Below the pieces are notes generated by a model. The model searched no databases. It saw only the letters and a list, made by a program, of their open reading frames with translations, and was not told the origin of the DNA. Below, one piece after another: positions 47,401-59,245 of a DNA stretch of 64,000 bases. The stretch's first letter is position 1; the number at the start of each line of letters is the position of its first letter. The stretch covers positions 47,534,839 through 47,598,838 of the forward strand of contig OU015532.1 of NCBI GenBank assembly GCA_907165065.1, read 5' to 3'. Made by a program: the position numbers and the translations under genes. The DNA is from Caprimulgus europaeus. Its lineage: Eukaryota; Chordata; Aves; Caprimulgiformes; Caprimulgidae.

Positions 47401-50400
47401 AATGTACTCAAAGCCCAGTGAAAGATGCAGCACTAAAAATAAAAAGGCTACGGAAGAAATTGCTTTTCAGATTTCAGCCATATAAAGATTATTCATTGCC
47501 AGTGATATGCAGCCACTTCTGAGTAACTCACAGGATAATTTGGTGCCACATAATGGATTCAGAAATGGTTTTTTCTTTGATTTTGGAAAGGGGAATTAAA
47601 GAGTGGATCCCGTTTCCCCCCAGCCGAAACTACCAACAGGATTTGAGGCAGATGGCAAGCTGGGGAGAAGTTAGCAAAATTAACCTCCATGTTTGTGGCA
47701 AACAAAAAGCTTGGAAGACATTTAATGTAAAAAACAGGCAGAGACTGCCTCTATCTCTCATTAATGACTGTTTTGATATATTAGTTCTGATTCTTAATGG
47801 TAAAATCCAATATACCAAAGTTTATTTTAGTGACCCATGCATGATTATGCCCGAGTGCATACCTAAAACACCGACTTTATAGAATAGGAGCTCCCATTTA
47901 AAAAACCCAAAATGTTCTCTGGGTCTGCTGTGTTGTAAAGAGGTGATATTTTTGGAAATAAACTACTCAAGAAATCAGATAAAAATGGAGAAATCTGGCA
48001 AGATTTCTGTACAGCAATTGCCAAGGACATTAAGATTGTCTGATGCTTCTAAAATATTTGGTAAAACGTGTGGCAATGTTTAAGGTTACAGCACATCAGT
48101 CTGAAGATCTCTGAGACTCTGTACCTTGGAGAAGACCCAATATTCAGCAGACCACATTTCAGCAGAAAGTTAGATTGCAGATAGAGCACCGAGCCACAGC
48201 TTGTCTGCCAGACTCTGCCATGGGCTTGCAGTGTAACCCTCAGCAAGTCTGAAAGGTTTTGATCCAAAACTTCCTAAACCCATCCATTTCCTGACCTGTT
48301 CACCTAGTCCCAGATTTCCATGAGGGAAGCCAACAATAGAGACTGTAATCCCTTTGTTCTACTGCTATACATAAAAGATTACCTTGGGGTTTTTATGTAT
48401 TTCCTGAAAAAAATTCTAAATCATTTTCTTAAAAAAAAATTATGGAATTTCTAAATAATTTTTCTTCATTTTTTGTAAAAGACATATGGATCTCACATAT
48501 ACCCAGGGAAAAGTTCTATTCATGTGCTGTGTGTTCATTTTAAATAAGAGAATGAAAATTGTTCTTCACTCAGTTAGAATGAAAAATAAATCCTGGATGG
48601 CCAGAGTAACTGGTTAGACAGAGTGCATCAAAAATTCAATAGGTTTTACAATGGTTTTTGTAATTTTAACCTTTTTTGTTTTCACCAGCACATTCTGTTT
48701 GCTGTACCTACATAGTCCTGCCGAGCTTTACAGTCTCCTGAGATTTATTGATTTAAAATATTTTCATTTTCTTGTATTTTCTTACTATTCCTACCAAAAT
48801 GTAGCTATTTTGCTAGGAAGGGCTTAGCAAGCCCTGTACAAATTTTTTTGACCTAACTGAAGATCAAGCCCAGAGTGGCTGGTGAAAAACCTTGTGTTTA
48901 TGTCATCTGGGTCATACTTATCCTTTTAGTTAAGGAATATTAATTCAGGTGCAAGGGAAAAAAAACCACATGTGGCTTAGTAAGAACAAACAAATAAAAA
49001 ACTGGCACTGAGCTTCCTGCTTCGCTTTGGCTCCCAACGGAAGAACAGACTTTGTGGTTTCCCAGTTGTAAGTGGAGTACTGTTGAAGAGCAAGCAAATG
49101 CCTCTGGAGGCTTGGGACATGCTTCAAAACAGTTCTCTGGTGTTTCCAGCTGCTTTTATTGTTGTTGGCACTAATGGAGACTCTTGAAAGGGCTTTATTT
49201 TCCAAACACATTTCCTCAGTAATTTTATTAAAACTCAGTTCAAAGGAAGGGGCTGCAGTTGGGCATCCAGAAATGAGGCACCCACCTCTCACCATGAGTT
49301 TGGAAGCTCCTGGCCAGGCAGCTAGTATCTGTTTTCATTAATATTTCACTAGTCTCAGAAAAATAGCAAACTTTGCACTTTAATAAAACACTGTCAGGTT
49401 TTGGAGGAGAGTGGGGAATAGATCAGTTCCAAAGGTGCTGCTGTTCCAGCCGCGGTTTTGCAGGGTGTATCTGTTATTCAGTTTTATCTGATTTAGTCGT
49501 GTTTATCGTTTCACTACCGACTGAGGTTTTCCTCGTCACGCTTGCTCTATATGTTCTCTGCTACGTAAGATTTCTTTCTGGGTGGTTTTTCTTCTATTAT
49601 GCTTTTCAGATTTTTGACTTTATAACTTAAAACCCCAGCTCTACAAATACATTGTAATTTACCTGTCCAAGAAAAGAACATAAATGTTGGGGGGTTTTTT
49701 CCCTTGTGACAGGTAAACTAACTAGAGATTAAGTGTTACCCTCACCTGCAGCTAACAGGCTGGGGAGAGAGGCGTTTTTTAGGCTGTTGGTACACAGCTG
49801 GGACCAAGAGGTGGTATCCAACATCTTGATTCAATCTGCAAGGGGTTGGGCTGCTCTCCCTGTGGAGCTGCTGGAGCACAGAGACAGCTCAGTCTCCTGG
49901 GGTCGTTCATCCTCTTGCAGCACTGAGATCTTCACCTTTCCGGCAAGACTCTGCTTCAGTGTGATCTTGCTTGTTTGAGCAGAACACAGTGACACAAAAC
50001 ATGTGTCTGCAGAGTGCTGGAGGAAATCATCTGACACAGCCAGTGTGCTGGAAACCCAAATTCAGAAATTCTCTCAGGTGGGTAATTACTCCTTGTCGTA
50101 GTCATATAGAGAAAGCCTTATCCAAGATGTACCAGCAGAACACTCGAGCTCTCTTTATTCATATGCAAATACATCCAAGTTGTTTCAGCATTACCTGGTC
50201 TTTTAATAGTTACCAGCTGAAAACTCATTACAGGGAAAATGATACAAAAAAAGACGAATATCCTGAGACCCTTGCCCAGGACTTGGGATGTAAGTGTTGC
50301 TCCAGTGATGTATGTTAGTTCTTTGTTCCTTGGAGACATTTTTTTAGAAATTTACAGTTCTCAAAATTAACATCCTCAATGGCTTATTTTTAGGGCTTCA

Positions 50401-51630
50401 GATTTAGAACTGTTAGACCTAAACTATAACTAGTAGAAATGAGTATGCATTAAAGAAACATTTGAGCTTGCAAAATAGGTAATCCCTGTTACAAGGAAGA
50501 ATTTGTACATCTGGTTTCATTTTACTTTATCCACTTCAAATAAGGATGTACTGGAAATATCTCATTGTCCAAAATATCCTTTTAATCTATGACTGAACAA
50601 TTGTACTGGTCATTTTTTTTAACATTTGTTCCTAAAATTGTCATGAAAATCATGTAATCAAGCCATGCATAGAATTACATCAGTGCAAATCTCATTATCA
50701 GTTGTGAGAGCTGATGCAATGTAACTAAAGGCAAATTGTGGAACAGCTTCACCATTTCTGCAACTATTGGGACTTTAAAATCCATGACAGGATTTTGAAA
50801 TCCCACGTGGCCACAGAAGAGTTAAATTCAAGGGCATTATCCAAACCACCTGAAATCAGACCAGGTTCAGGGAATAAAAATGATAACTCAGGCAGGCAGG
50901 GGAGAGGGGGTAGAATGGTTGGAACTGCTCAGGAGGGCGGAACCTGGGGAAGGCAGAGCGGTGGGACAGCTTGCTGGAGCCATCTATTGATTTTCAACGC
51001 AGCAGAGAGGAGAAGGGATATGGAGCTGAGCCTGAGAGAACGGTGGTGTTCATGCAGCAGTAATTAGAGGGGAATTGTCAGGCTGTAGAGAGGGAAATAC
51101 CTGTGGATAAAAGACATTATTATTTGTAGGACCAGTGAAGAGCAGTCTAGCTCCTGAACAGTCCATTAAGCTTTGAGCTGTGAGGGAATTGGCGGGGAGG
51201 CTTATGGAGAGAGACAGAGCCTCGTCAGGGGAAGGGGAGGGCAGAGCATGAAATCCACTTACACCATCACTAATGGAGAGCTCTCGTTGCAGAGCAGTTA
51301 GTCCTCATCTTTGTCAGGGGGAGAGCATGACAGCATTTTAAGACCTTATCCGCTGTCCTGTTTCATTTCCCTCATTTTAAGAACGGAGGGAACTACTTTC
51401 CTGTAAGTGGAGCTGTATTCACTGTGGGAGTCACAGCTGAACGGGTGGCAGCGTTACTGCTGGCAGCGTGTCACTCCTGTCTGCCAGGTGTGGGGAGGGA
51501 ACCAGCACAGGGAGATGAGCTGAGAACGACTAATTTGAGCAAGATTGGGAAAAAAGCTTGTCTTGCAAGTTGGCTTTTCCTATCCTGACCCTAGCACCTT
51601 TTTGTTGGATTCTGTAACTTCTTAAAAAAC
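44472..51630. other. Long non-coding stretch without recognised genes or repeats
   Basis: No gene was recognised in about 7 kb. A TATATTA-rich patch lies at 46308-46365. 46790-47060 is locally GC-rich and includes a 17-bp duplication (CAGGGGCTGGGCAGA-type, near 47030-47062). 47180-47420 and 51080-51560 are repeat-free and could be conserved elements. A 130-codon - strand frame (45506-45898) and others up to 116 codons lack any motif. Confidence 0.45.
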
Positions 51631-52234
51631 TGTGATAGTTGAACTTGGCTGCAGCCAAACACCACACAGCCGCTCACTCCATCCCCTCCCCAGGGAACAG
51701 GGGAGAGAACTGGAGGGGGAAAGGTAAGGAGACCTATAGCATGAGATAAGAACTATTTAATAATTGGAATAAAATAAACTTAAATTATAATAATAATGAT
51801 AATAATGAGTGATGCACAGTACAATTGTTCACCACCCACTAATAGTGATCCTGGAGGAGGGAAAAGGGACCCCAAAACCCAAACTGCAATCCCAGAAGAG
51901 CGAGAGCCTGAGCAATCCCTGGGAGAATTCTCAGCCTTCTGGTCAACTCTCATTAATATACTGACCATGATGTGGTATGATATGAAATATCTCATTGTTG
52001 TATCCAAATGCCAATTTGGATTTTGCTAATTACTATGCTTCCCCCCTTACCCCCCCACCGAGTCCTTTGCACTTGCAGACCAGCAAAACATGATGACCTT
52101 GAGCTTCCAGCAGCAACTAAAACCATCAGCATGTTATCAACATTCTTCTCATAACCAATCCCACACTGAAACCAAACCACAGCTATGCTGGCTGCTGAGA
52201 AGAAAATTAACTCTGTCCTAGTGAAACCAGGACA
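51631..52234 (-). mobile_element. Solo LTR, ERVL-type family, full length (604 bp), second subtype
   Basis: On the + strand it runs from TGTGATAGTTGAACTTGGCT at 51631 to GTGAAACCAGGACA at 52234, so the LTR points to the - strand. The flanking pentamers are AAAAC (51626-51630) and AAAAT (52235-52239), four of five matching, a plausible decayed 5-bp target duplication. The middle carries a TATA-like stretch in sense orientation (CAGTATATTAATGAG, from about 51951-51965) and ATTTCATATCATACCACATC. These are absent from the 32478/36263/40720 subtype but shared with 22088. No internal retroviral sequence is present. Confidence 0.9.
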
Positions 52235-53216
52235 AAAATAAACAAATAGAAATTGCTCATTTTATAGGCTTGCTACATCTAATCGATATTATGCTTATAC
52301 CTATTCTAAACTTGAGTGAGGTCCAAAACATTAATGAAGGAAAAAATTCAATCCAAGCTTTTACTTCGATTGAATTGGGAAAGAACTTTGCACTGGCATC
52401 AGTGATTGCTTAGCATCTCCAAGCATTGCTTAAAAAAAATAAACCCAGAAACTCTTAGTGTTGATCTGCAGATATTAACTCCACGTTTCTTGGTTTTCAG
52501 TAAGTTATCAGTCAGCTATCTTTAAAATATCCATAGCTGATTCATTTAAGTGAGTAAATCTGAATTATGGATGTTTCTTCTTATTAAAGCTGTGTGAGTT
52601 CTGTTTTTTCATTGTTCTCTGTGAACCATCAGACTTTTTAATCGTGTCAATGCCATTAGGAATCAAATAACTGCACAGCATGTGAGACAGAGGCTGGCCA
52701 GATGTCGGTGTAAGGTCTGCAGATCTTGAGCACTAGTGTCACGCTTATTCCAAAGTGTGCATGCATACACTAGCATGGAGTAAGGTCTTAAATAAAACTC
52801 CTGTGTGCCCATGAGAAAGCACTAGGGACCAAGATGAAGAAGTCAGAGGAAAGAATATGAATCAAAGTCCAAAACAGGTAGGGACTCTCTTTTTCCTCTA
52901 AACCACAGGAAGAGCGAAGTGCAAGAAAATGTATTTTGGCCTTTTTCTGATCAATCTCAAAATAATAACAGCAATTTTTCTGTCTTTAACCAACCTGTTT
53001 AGTACATGAGGCTGTAGAAGTGAGAGCAGGTGCTGTCCTTCTGGTCTATGAGCAGCACATTTAACCATACAGGGCTCTTCCTGCTTGCCTGAACCTATCA
53101 GGGAGACAGCTGCTTTTTGTTTCTGGTCAGATACAGAATGTTTTCAGGCAAGTTATCATGCTCTCTCTTATGAAAACAAGCTGTTTTCCTAAGCTTAAAA
53201 TTAAACTTAGTTCCCT
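52235..53216. other. Non-coding single-copy stretch
   Basis: AT-rich spacer. No gene or repeat was recognised. Confidence 0.55.
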
Positions 53217-53532
53217 GAATCATAGAATCATTTTGGTTGGAAAAGAGCCTTAAGATCATGGAGTCCAACCAAAAACTTCACACTGCCAACTCCACCACTA
53301 GACTATGCCCCTCAGCACCTCATCTACACGTCTTGTAAATACCTCCAGGGATGGAGACTCCACCACCTCCCTGGGCAGCCTCTTCCAGTGTCTGAGAACC
53401 CTTTCAGTTAAGAAATTGTCCCTAATATCCAATACAAACCTCCCCTGGTGCAACTTGAGGCCATTTCTTCTTGTCCTGTTGTTTGTTACTTGGAAGAAGA
53501 GACCAACACTCACCTTGCTATGACCTCCTTGA
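53217..53532 (-). mobile_element. CR1 LINE 3' end
   Basis: A - strand CR1 tail of about 316 bp. Its 3' terminus is at 53217 (GAATCATAGAATCATTTTGG on the + strand). It is followed by GATCATGGAGTCCAACCAAA, CTCCAGGGATGGAGACTCCA, CCACCTCCCTGGGCAGCCTC and CTAATATCCAATACAAACCT. The truncated 5' end is near 53532. It is close to the 20135 subfamily but distinct (CACTGCCAACTCCACCACTA block). Confidence 0.94.
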
Positions 53533-56500
53533 AGCTACACACTTACTCTTGGGTATGAGATATTAGAACTACTAAACTAAATTTAGTTTTTTCTTCTCCC
53601 CCTTAACCCAGCCTATTTCTATCAGTTGAAGTGAACCCAGAGATTTCCACTGTTTCTCCTCCACTCTCAACCAATACTTCCCCCTGTTCCCACTCTCCAT
53701 GAAAACTCAGACCTTACTGAACTGGAGACAAAGAAATATAAACTGACTTTGTACAAGCAGGGGCATAGTAAGAAACACAGGTACAGTTAACATGTGGACT
53801 AGAAATCAAAGCGGGCTTGAAATGAAGAATGACGGTACCCTGCCAGCACATTCTACTGCCTGGAGGGTGTCTTTCTTTTTGGTTTTAGCTTGTGCTATTA
53901 TGATATTGCAGAGTTTAAATGTTTTCTTTCCTGTGTTTCATTCAGCCACTGTTGCAGTGGACTCTAAGAGCAGTCATTTTTTTAACACCCATTGCCAGTA
54001 TTTCATGTTGGTTTAAAACATGAGCAGTGAAACTTTGCTGCCGACATTAAAGAGAATTGCGATCAGAAGACAGAGCTGCTTTGAAGCAAAATTCTCCTTG
54101 TCAACCTTTCAATGAAAAAGTTGCTTGAATAAAAATATCCCTAGAAATGTGGTGTGAAAGTTTTACTTCTGAAGCACAGAGTTTTCAAAAGTGTTTATTA
54201 AACCTTATGCTTCTTGGGAGAGAGAATTGAAATGAGATTCATCTTTTTTAGACAAATAATCAGGAAGGGAGGGTTTGTGACGAGAAAACACGCAGCATGT
54301 CATCCTGTTGAGATGTGTACAAATAACATCCACGTTTTCAAAATACACACAGATGGAAACCTACAGCAGGACAGTGAAATGCAGGTGCCATGTGAAAGGA
54401 ATTCTTCACATGAGGTGTCAGAAGACTTCATTCTTGACTCTGTTAATGTCACTGAAGTCATGGAAACTGGAATGTGTCTGTGTGGGGAAAAGACAATCCT
54501 CTGTTCCCGACAATGGGACAGAATTAGAACTATAAATGGATATAAACCTGTGATTTAGGAAGGAAGCAACACGAGTTTCCTTGTTGTCTTGCTCTTTCAG
54601 CAAGAAAAGCATCCACTTAGCAGCAGCGCTACAGCTCTAAGCACAGCAATAAACCTTTTAAAGTGCCGCTTTTTGCAGCATTCACCTAATGATAAGAGAG
54701 AGAGGCAATTGCAAAAGTCATTCTTTATTGCACCACTTAGCTCCCAGAAACTTCATCAAAATCAGGAGGGACCCCTTTTTGCTCTGATTGCCTGACCCAG
54801 AATCTTTAATCCCCTTTCATTAGAACCATGCCGCTTTGTTTCCTCGTGAATTGCCTTCTGAGCTTTTGGGAACCAGCCGACAGAGAGTCGCAGCAGAGCT
54901 GAAGGCTCGGCCACAGCAGAGCCCTGACACCTCAGGAGCAGCCCTCTGCACAGGGCAACAGTCCCATGGACATGAGACGCAAGACTGGCGTCCTGTGGAT
55001 GAACGGCGGCATTAGAAGTGTCACCATACTTGCTTAAAACATCTGCTTAGGCTTGAGATCATGTAGGCAGCTTTCTTTGATATTTCAACAGCCCTTAACA
55101 GCACATCAATCCCAAACGGATGAAAGAGGCACCTGTGTCAATGGATTTGTTTTACATTCTCTCCTTCCCTCTGAGGGGTTTCCATTGGGGTGTTTTGGTT
55201 TGGTTTGGTTTTGGTTTTATCTTCCATGTTAATGTTTGGGAAGTACTGGGAATGGTAAAGGGTTTTTTTAACATTTTAAACCTTCCTTAATGCCAAAATT
55301 TACTTTATTTCCCTGTGAAAGAGAATGCCTGAATTTACCAGTGAAACCATATTCAGCAGAGTAAATGATTCTGTCTTATTTTTTACCACTGTTTGTCTTA
55401 TGAAACCTAAACCTAAAATCCAGAAGAGGGAATGTCAGGCAGGTTTTGGAGTGAGTTGTTGGACTCTGCAATCCTGTTTGAGGTCAGAGGTGCATTCCTA
55501 GTGGTGTCCTGCCCGTAACCAGGAACAACATTGTTGCTTCAGAGCTAGCTTAGGTCGGTCAGGCACAGAACACTAACAATCACTGTTTCTTATCCTGTAA
55601 AACCCGGGGTATGTTTTGCTGCATAGATTTCAAATACCCAGATTTACTACAAAATTACATTTATGTAGAAACACATGTACAACCAGTTTGAACAAACAGG
55701 ACTTTAGTGTATCCACTTTCTTGCTGATTAGTTTTTCTCCTTCCATTTCCTTTCCTACTGCCTGGGCACAGATGGAGGGATGGATGTTCCATACCCTAAG
55801 CGAAAGCTGGAAGGAGGAGTGCCTCACACCTCCTACCTGCCATGCAAAATTCAGAGTAAAAGCAATGGTGCAAGTGAAGTGTGCAGCTAAATCAGGGAAG
55901 AGACCAGCCAGGACTCCACAGGACATGCTGTTTGCAAAGAATTGGGAATGATCTTACACGCCATTGGATCATTCCCAAGGATTGCTGGGTCTGTCAGTCA
56001 GAAGGCTTTGAACTCTTGGAACATTCCTAGAGCCCTTTTCTCATTGTTCTTTCAGCAAAGAGACAGGTATAATGTTGCTGGGAGGTACATGTGAAGACGT
56101 GATGGTATACAGGAGACAGAGGCTGTTAAAGCCACGTTCCAGAGAAAGGCTGACTCACAGGGATGTGACATCTTGGTATTATTTAATATAGCAAGTGAAA
56201 AGTTTTCCTGTGAAACGTTGTCTTGCACTGCTGTTGTGATGTGTTGCAATGTTGGAGAATGCAGTGACACCACACTTGGCATTCCTGGCATTTACCAGGT
56301 TATTACTGCAAATCACTCTCTGGACATCCTGGGACGCATTGTGCATATGGAATGATCAGACTAGAATGAAAAATCAAATTTTAATTAAATTTGCCAAGTA
56401 GCATGCACAGAGATGTATTTCTCTTGCTGTGACCTTTCATATCCTGAAAGTTCACAGCTTTCAGTGGTGGGAGATTCTTTAACTTGATCACAGAAACCAC

Positions 56501-59196
56501 TTAGGGAAAGACTTTGTCATACATAAAGGTTTTAATTGAGGCTATAAAATGATCTAGGTTTCTAGCCCTGTAAGATATTGGTCTGATTAGCTATGACATA
56601 CAGGAATGTATGTAACATTCAAATCAGAAGCACTTGAGAATGGAATTTTGATTTGGTTCATCTCGCCTTTAAAATTAGAAACTTGTTTTTCCCATCATAT
56701 TGAACACAGATGGGATTAGCACCAGACAACTCCAGAGCAATGCAAGTGTGCATGTGAGTTCCTGTTTTCTGAGGCTGAGTTATGGTTGCTTTATTAGTAC
56801 AAATTCTGCTATATTGCAGTAGGTCTGAAAGAAGTTGCCTGAGAAACTTGTTTGTTTGGGATTTTCTCCACTGTTATAATGATCCATTCCCAGTGATCCA
56901 AGGGAGGAGGAGAAACTCACAAGGGATTTTGTTTATGCACTTAGAGTCAATAGATTTAGGAAGAAAGTTGTAAAATATGGTATGTCTGAGCATTACGACT
57001 CTACCAAGAATAACATGGCAGCAGTCTTCTCAACATAGTATTTAGCATATTTTCTATTATTTTATTTGGGATTTTTCAGTGCAACAAACTGTTTTCATAA
57101 TGCTGAACTTAAAGAAAACACTGTCTCCTTTGATTAAGATGAGTGAAAAGAAAGCTTTCCTGAAGGGAAGGTATTAGAGATAAGAAGGAAACATATGACA
57201 TAAAAAGAATTTATGGAACTGAAAGAATGAGTATTCCCTTGTCTGTTGTACAAACTAAAGGTTCTTTTCAACGCATGAACACCTTTTTACGTAGTCTAAA
57301 AGCACTCTGGCAGACCTTCTCCTGATGAACCTTTGACAAGAAAAGCAAATCTTCATACACAACCTAACTGAAAAATAAAAGGCAACTTCCAATACTATCT
57401 CAGATCGTCTTTGATGTTCTCTCACTTCCACGTTGCCATTAACAAAATCCTGCCTCTGAAGAGCTCTCTGCATGTTACGTGTCCTGACCTGTGAGAGGGA
57501 AATTGCTTGGTAAACTCTTGAGGAAAGCACAGCCATGAGTCAGGACAGCAACGTCTGCTCCTGCCAAGCCTTGGCGTCGCCAGCCCCGTTAGTTTCCGTT
57601 ATCCTCCCGCTCAGTATAAAGTTAAAGCTCTAAGCAGATGGACTGTCAGAAAATTGAAAATATTATTTGTGCTGTATAAAGTTTATAAATTAGTAATTTT
57701 TCATTTATCCTCGGGTGAATGTCACGTGAAATCTCCACACATGAGCTTTATCACGATGGCTTTTGGAATGACTTGGGATGATTGTCAATAGTGACTGTAT
57801 CATACGAAGCGCGTGATGCTTTCCCAGGCATCACCTATGACTCGTTATTTTTGTTTACTTTTATCTATACTGGTGTTTCTCCTTGGTTTCCTTCATATAA
57901 GGTAGTTTTTCCCCTCTATTTCTTTCATTAAACCAGTAGTCCACTCCTATGTTTCCTGCTTAGTTTTGGCAGTGTTCCTTTGATCAGTAGAATTACAGCC
58001 CTATAATATCCATCTCTACACCAGAGGACACCATTAGTGCTGTACTGACACCGGTTCATTCCTGCTTGTCAGCACCACATCTTCTAGAAGGGCATCCCAG
58101 CTTGATTTGCAATTTCAATGTCAGGTTCATAAAAACTTTATTTTCATTTGCTCTCACTAGTGTATACTAGTAGATAATGCAGAAGCTAATTATTATGAAA
58201 TTCAGAAAGTAGGGCAGTCCTCAGAAGATTAACTAAAATCAATTAGCAGAGGGAACGGAGCCACCAGTGGCTTTCGATGCTCGTCCCAACCAATACAGCC
58301 ATTCTCCTTCCAGGACTTGGAGGGATTATTTTAATGGCAGAGAATAGTTGGCTTCTGGGCTTTGACTGCCAACAGGAGAGTCAGTTAATTTTCAAAGCCA
58401 TGAAGGATTTTCTCATTTGAACATTTCTCTCTGAGGGAGCACAATGAAACAACTGAGATATTTCATGTTTTAAAAAGAAATTGTTTGAATATTGATAGGT
58501 TTGTTGCTATCATTTTTTTTCAGTATAGAATTTGTTTATTCATCATTTTGAGGAAGGTGTAGAGTGATGTGCATTTTGATTCAAATATGTTGCTTTCAAT
58601 GTAATCAGAGTGCAAAGTGATTGTAAAGTCACTTTATGTGATGTTCTGCTGAGCTGGTAGCAATGAAAATCCATATTGAATTTAGTTAGTGTTCTGCAGT
58701 AAAATAAATGACTGCTTAAGAGTTTATGGGAAATAGGTAATCAGATCCATACATTTTCACAGGACTTTGTCTTGAGAAGGATCCTAGGCTGTCCCTGGCT
58801 TTGGCTTCCTCCAATCATGCGTTCATTTTCTTTTCCCCTTTTTCATACCCCTCATTTGAGTATTGTTTTTATTTATTTTGTTTATATTTTCTGAATAATA
58901 TAATATAAAACCAAAATCTAGCAAAATATCAGCTTGCCTCATATCATGATGTTCATGTTTTAGTTACCTCCTATGTTTTAATCACTATTGTTTTCACTGT
59001 GGATTTAAGGTCACATTGTTTTTAAGAGCATGGGGAGGGCCTAGACATGAGAAGGTAATTCATGTTATTTTCAATCAGCCCACACATGCTCTATGTCCAT
59101 ATGTGGTATAAATAGCATTCCTTGGACAGCTCCTGCATATGCTAAGAGAATGAGTAAATTAATGGGAGTTTCACATTTATTTCCATTTCCCCACAG
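53533..59196. other. Long non-coding stretch, nearly repeat-free
   Basis: No gene was recognised. A GGTTT simple repeat lies at 55191-55218. A 114-codon frame at 54214-54558 has no motif. About 57650-58450 is repeat-free and AT-rich but keeps several CpG (for example CGAAGCGCG near 57806-57814) and TAAT motifs, which fits a conserved element. Just before 59197 a good polypyrimidine tract leads to a candidate exon. Confidence 0.45.
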
Positions 59197-59245
59197 ATTT
59201 CCATGCACTCACGAGAGACTAACATCATCCGACCCATTACTTCAG
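59197..59245 (+). CDS. Candidate 49-base exon, gene not recognised
   Basis: The sequence shows a strong acceptor (TTTCCATTTCCCCACAG before 59197) and a perfect consensus donor (CAG/GTAAGT at 59245). Two frames are open. One reads ISMHSRETNIIRPITS and contains an ATG at 59203-59205. The other, starting at 59198, reads FPCTHERLTSSDPLLQ. The third meets TAA at 59220-59222. Joined to the candidate exon upstream, the first frame continues only if that exon starts at 34428. If it starts at 34379, a TAG precedes the frame and the ATG here could instead be a start codon. I do not know the protein. A non-coding exon is also possible. The short, not-multiple-of-three length would make skipping frame-changing. 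Confidence 0.42.

Noticed and set aside
49870-50080. Possible exon ending at a CAG/GTGGGT donor near 50077-50078
   Set aside because: No convincing acceptor at a sensible distance, and the enclosed sequence has no recognisable product.
54214-54558. 114-codon + strand open frame with several Cys
   Set aside because: No motif, no splice context and a size expected occasionally by chance. A second frame overlaps it.
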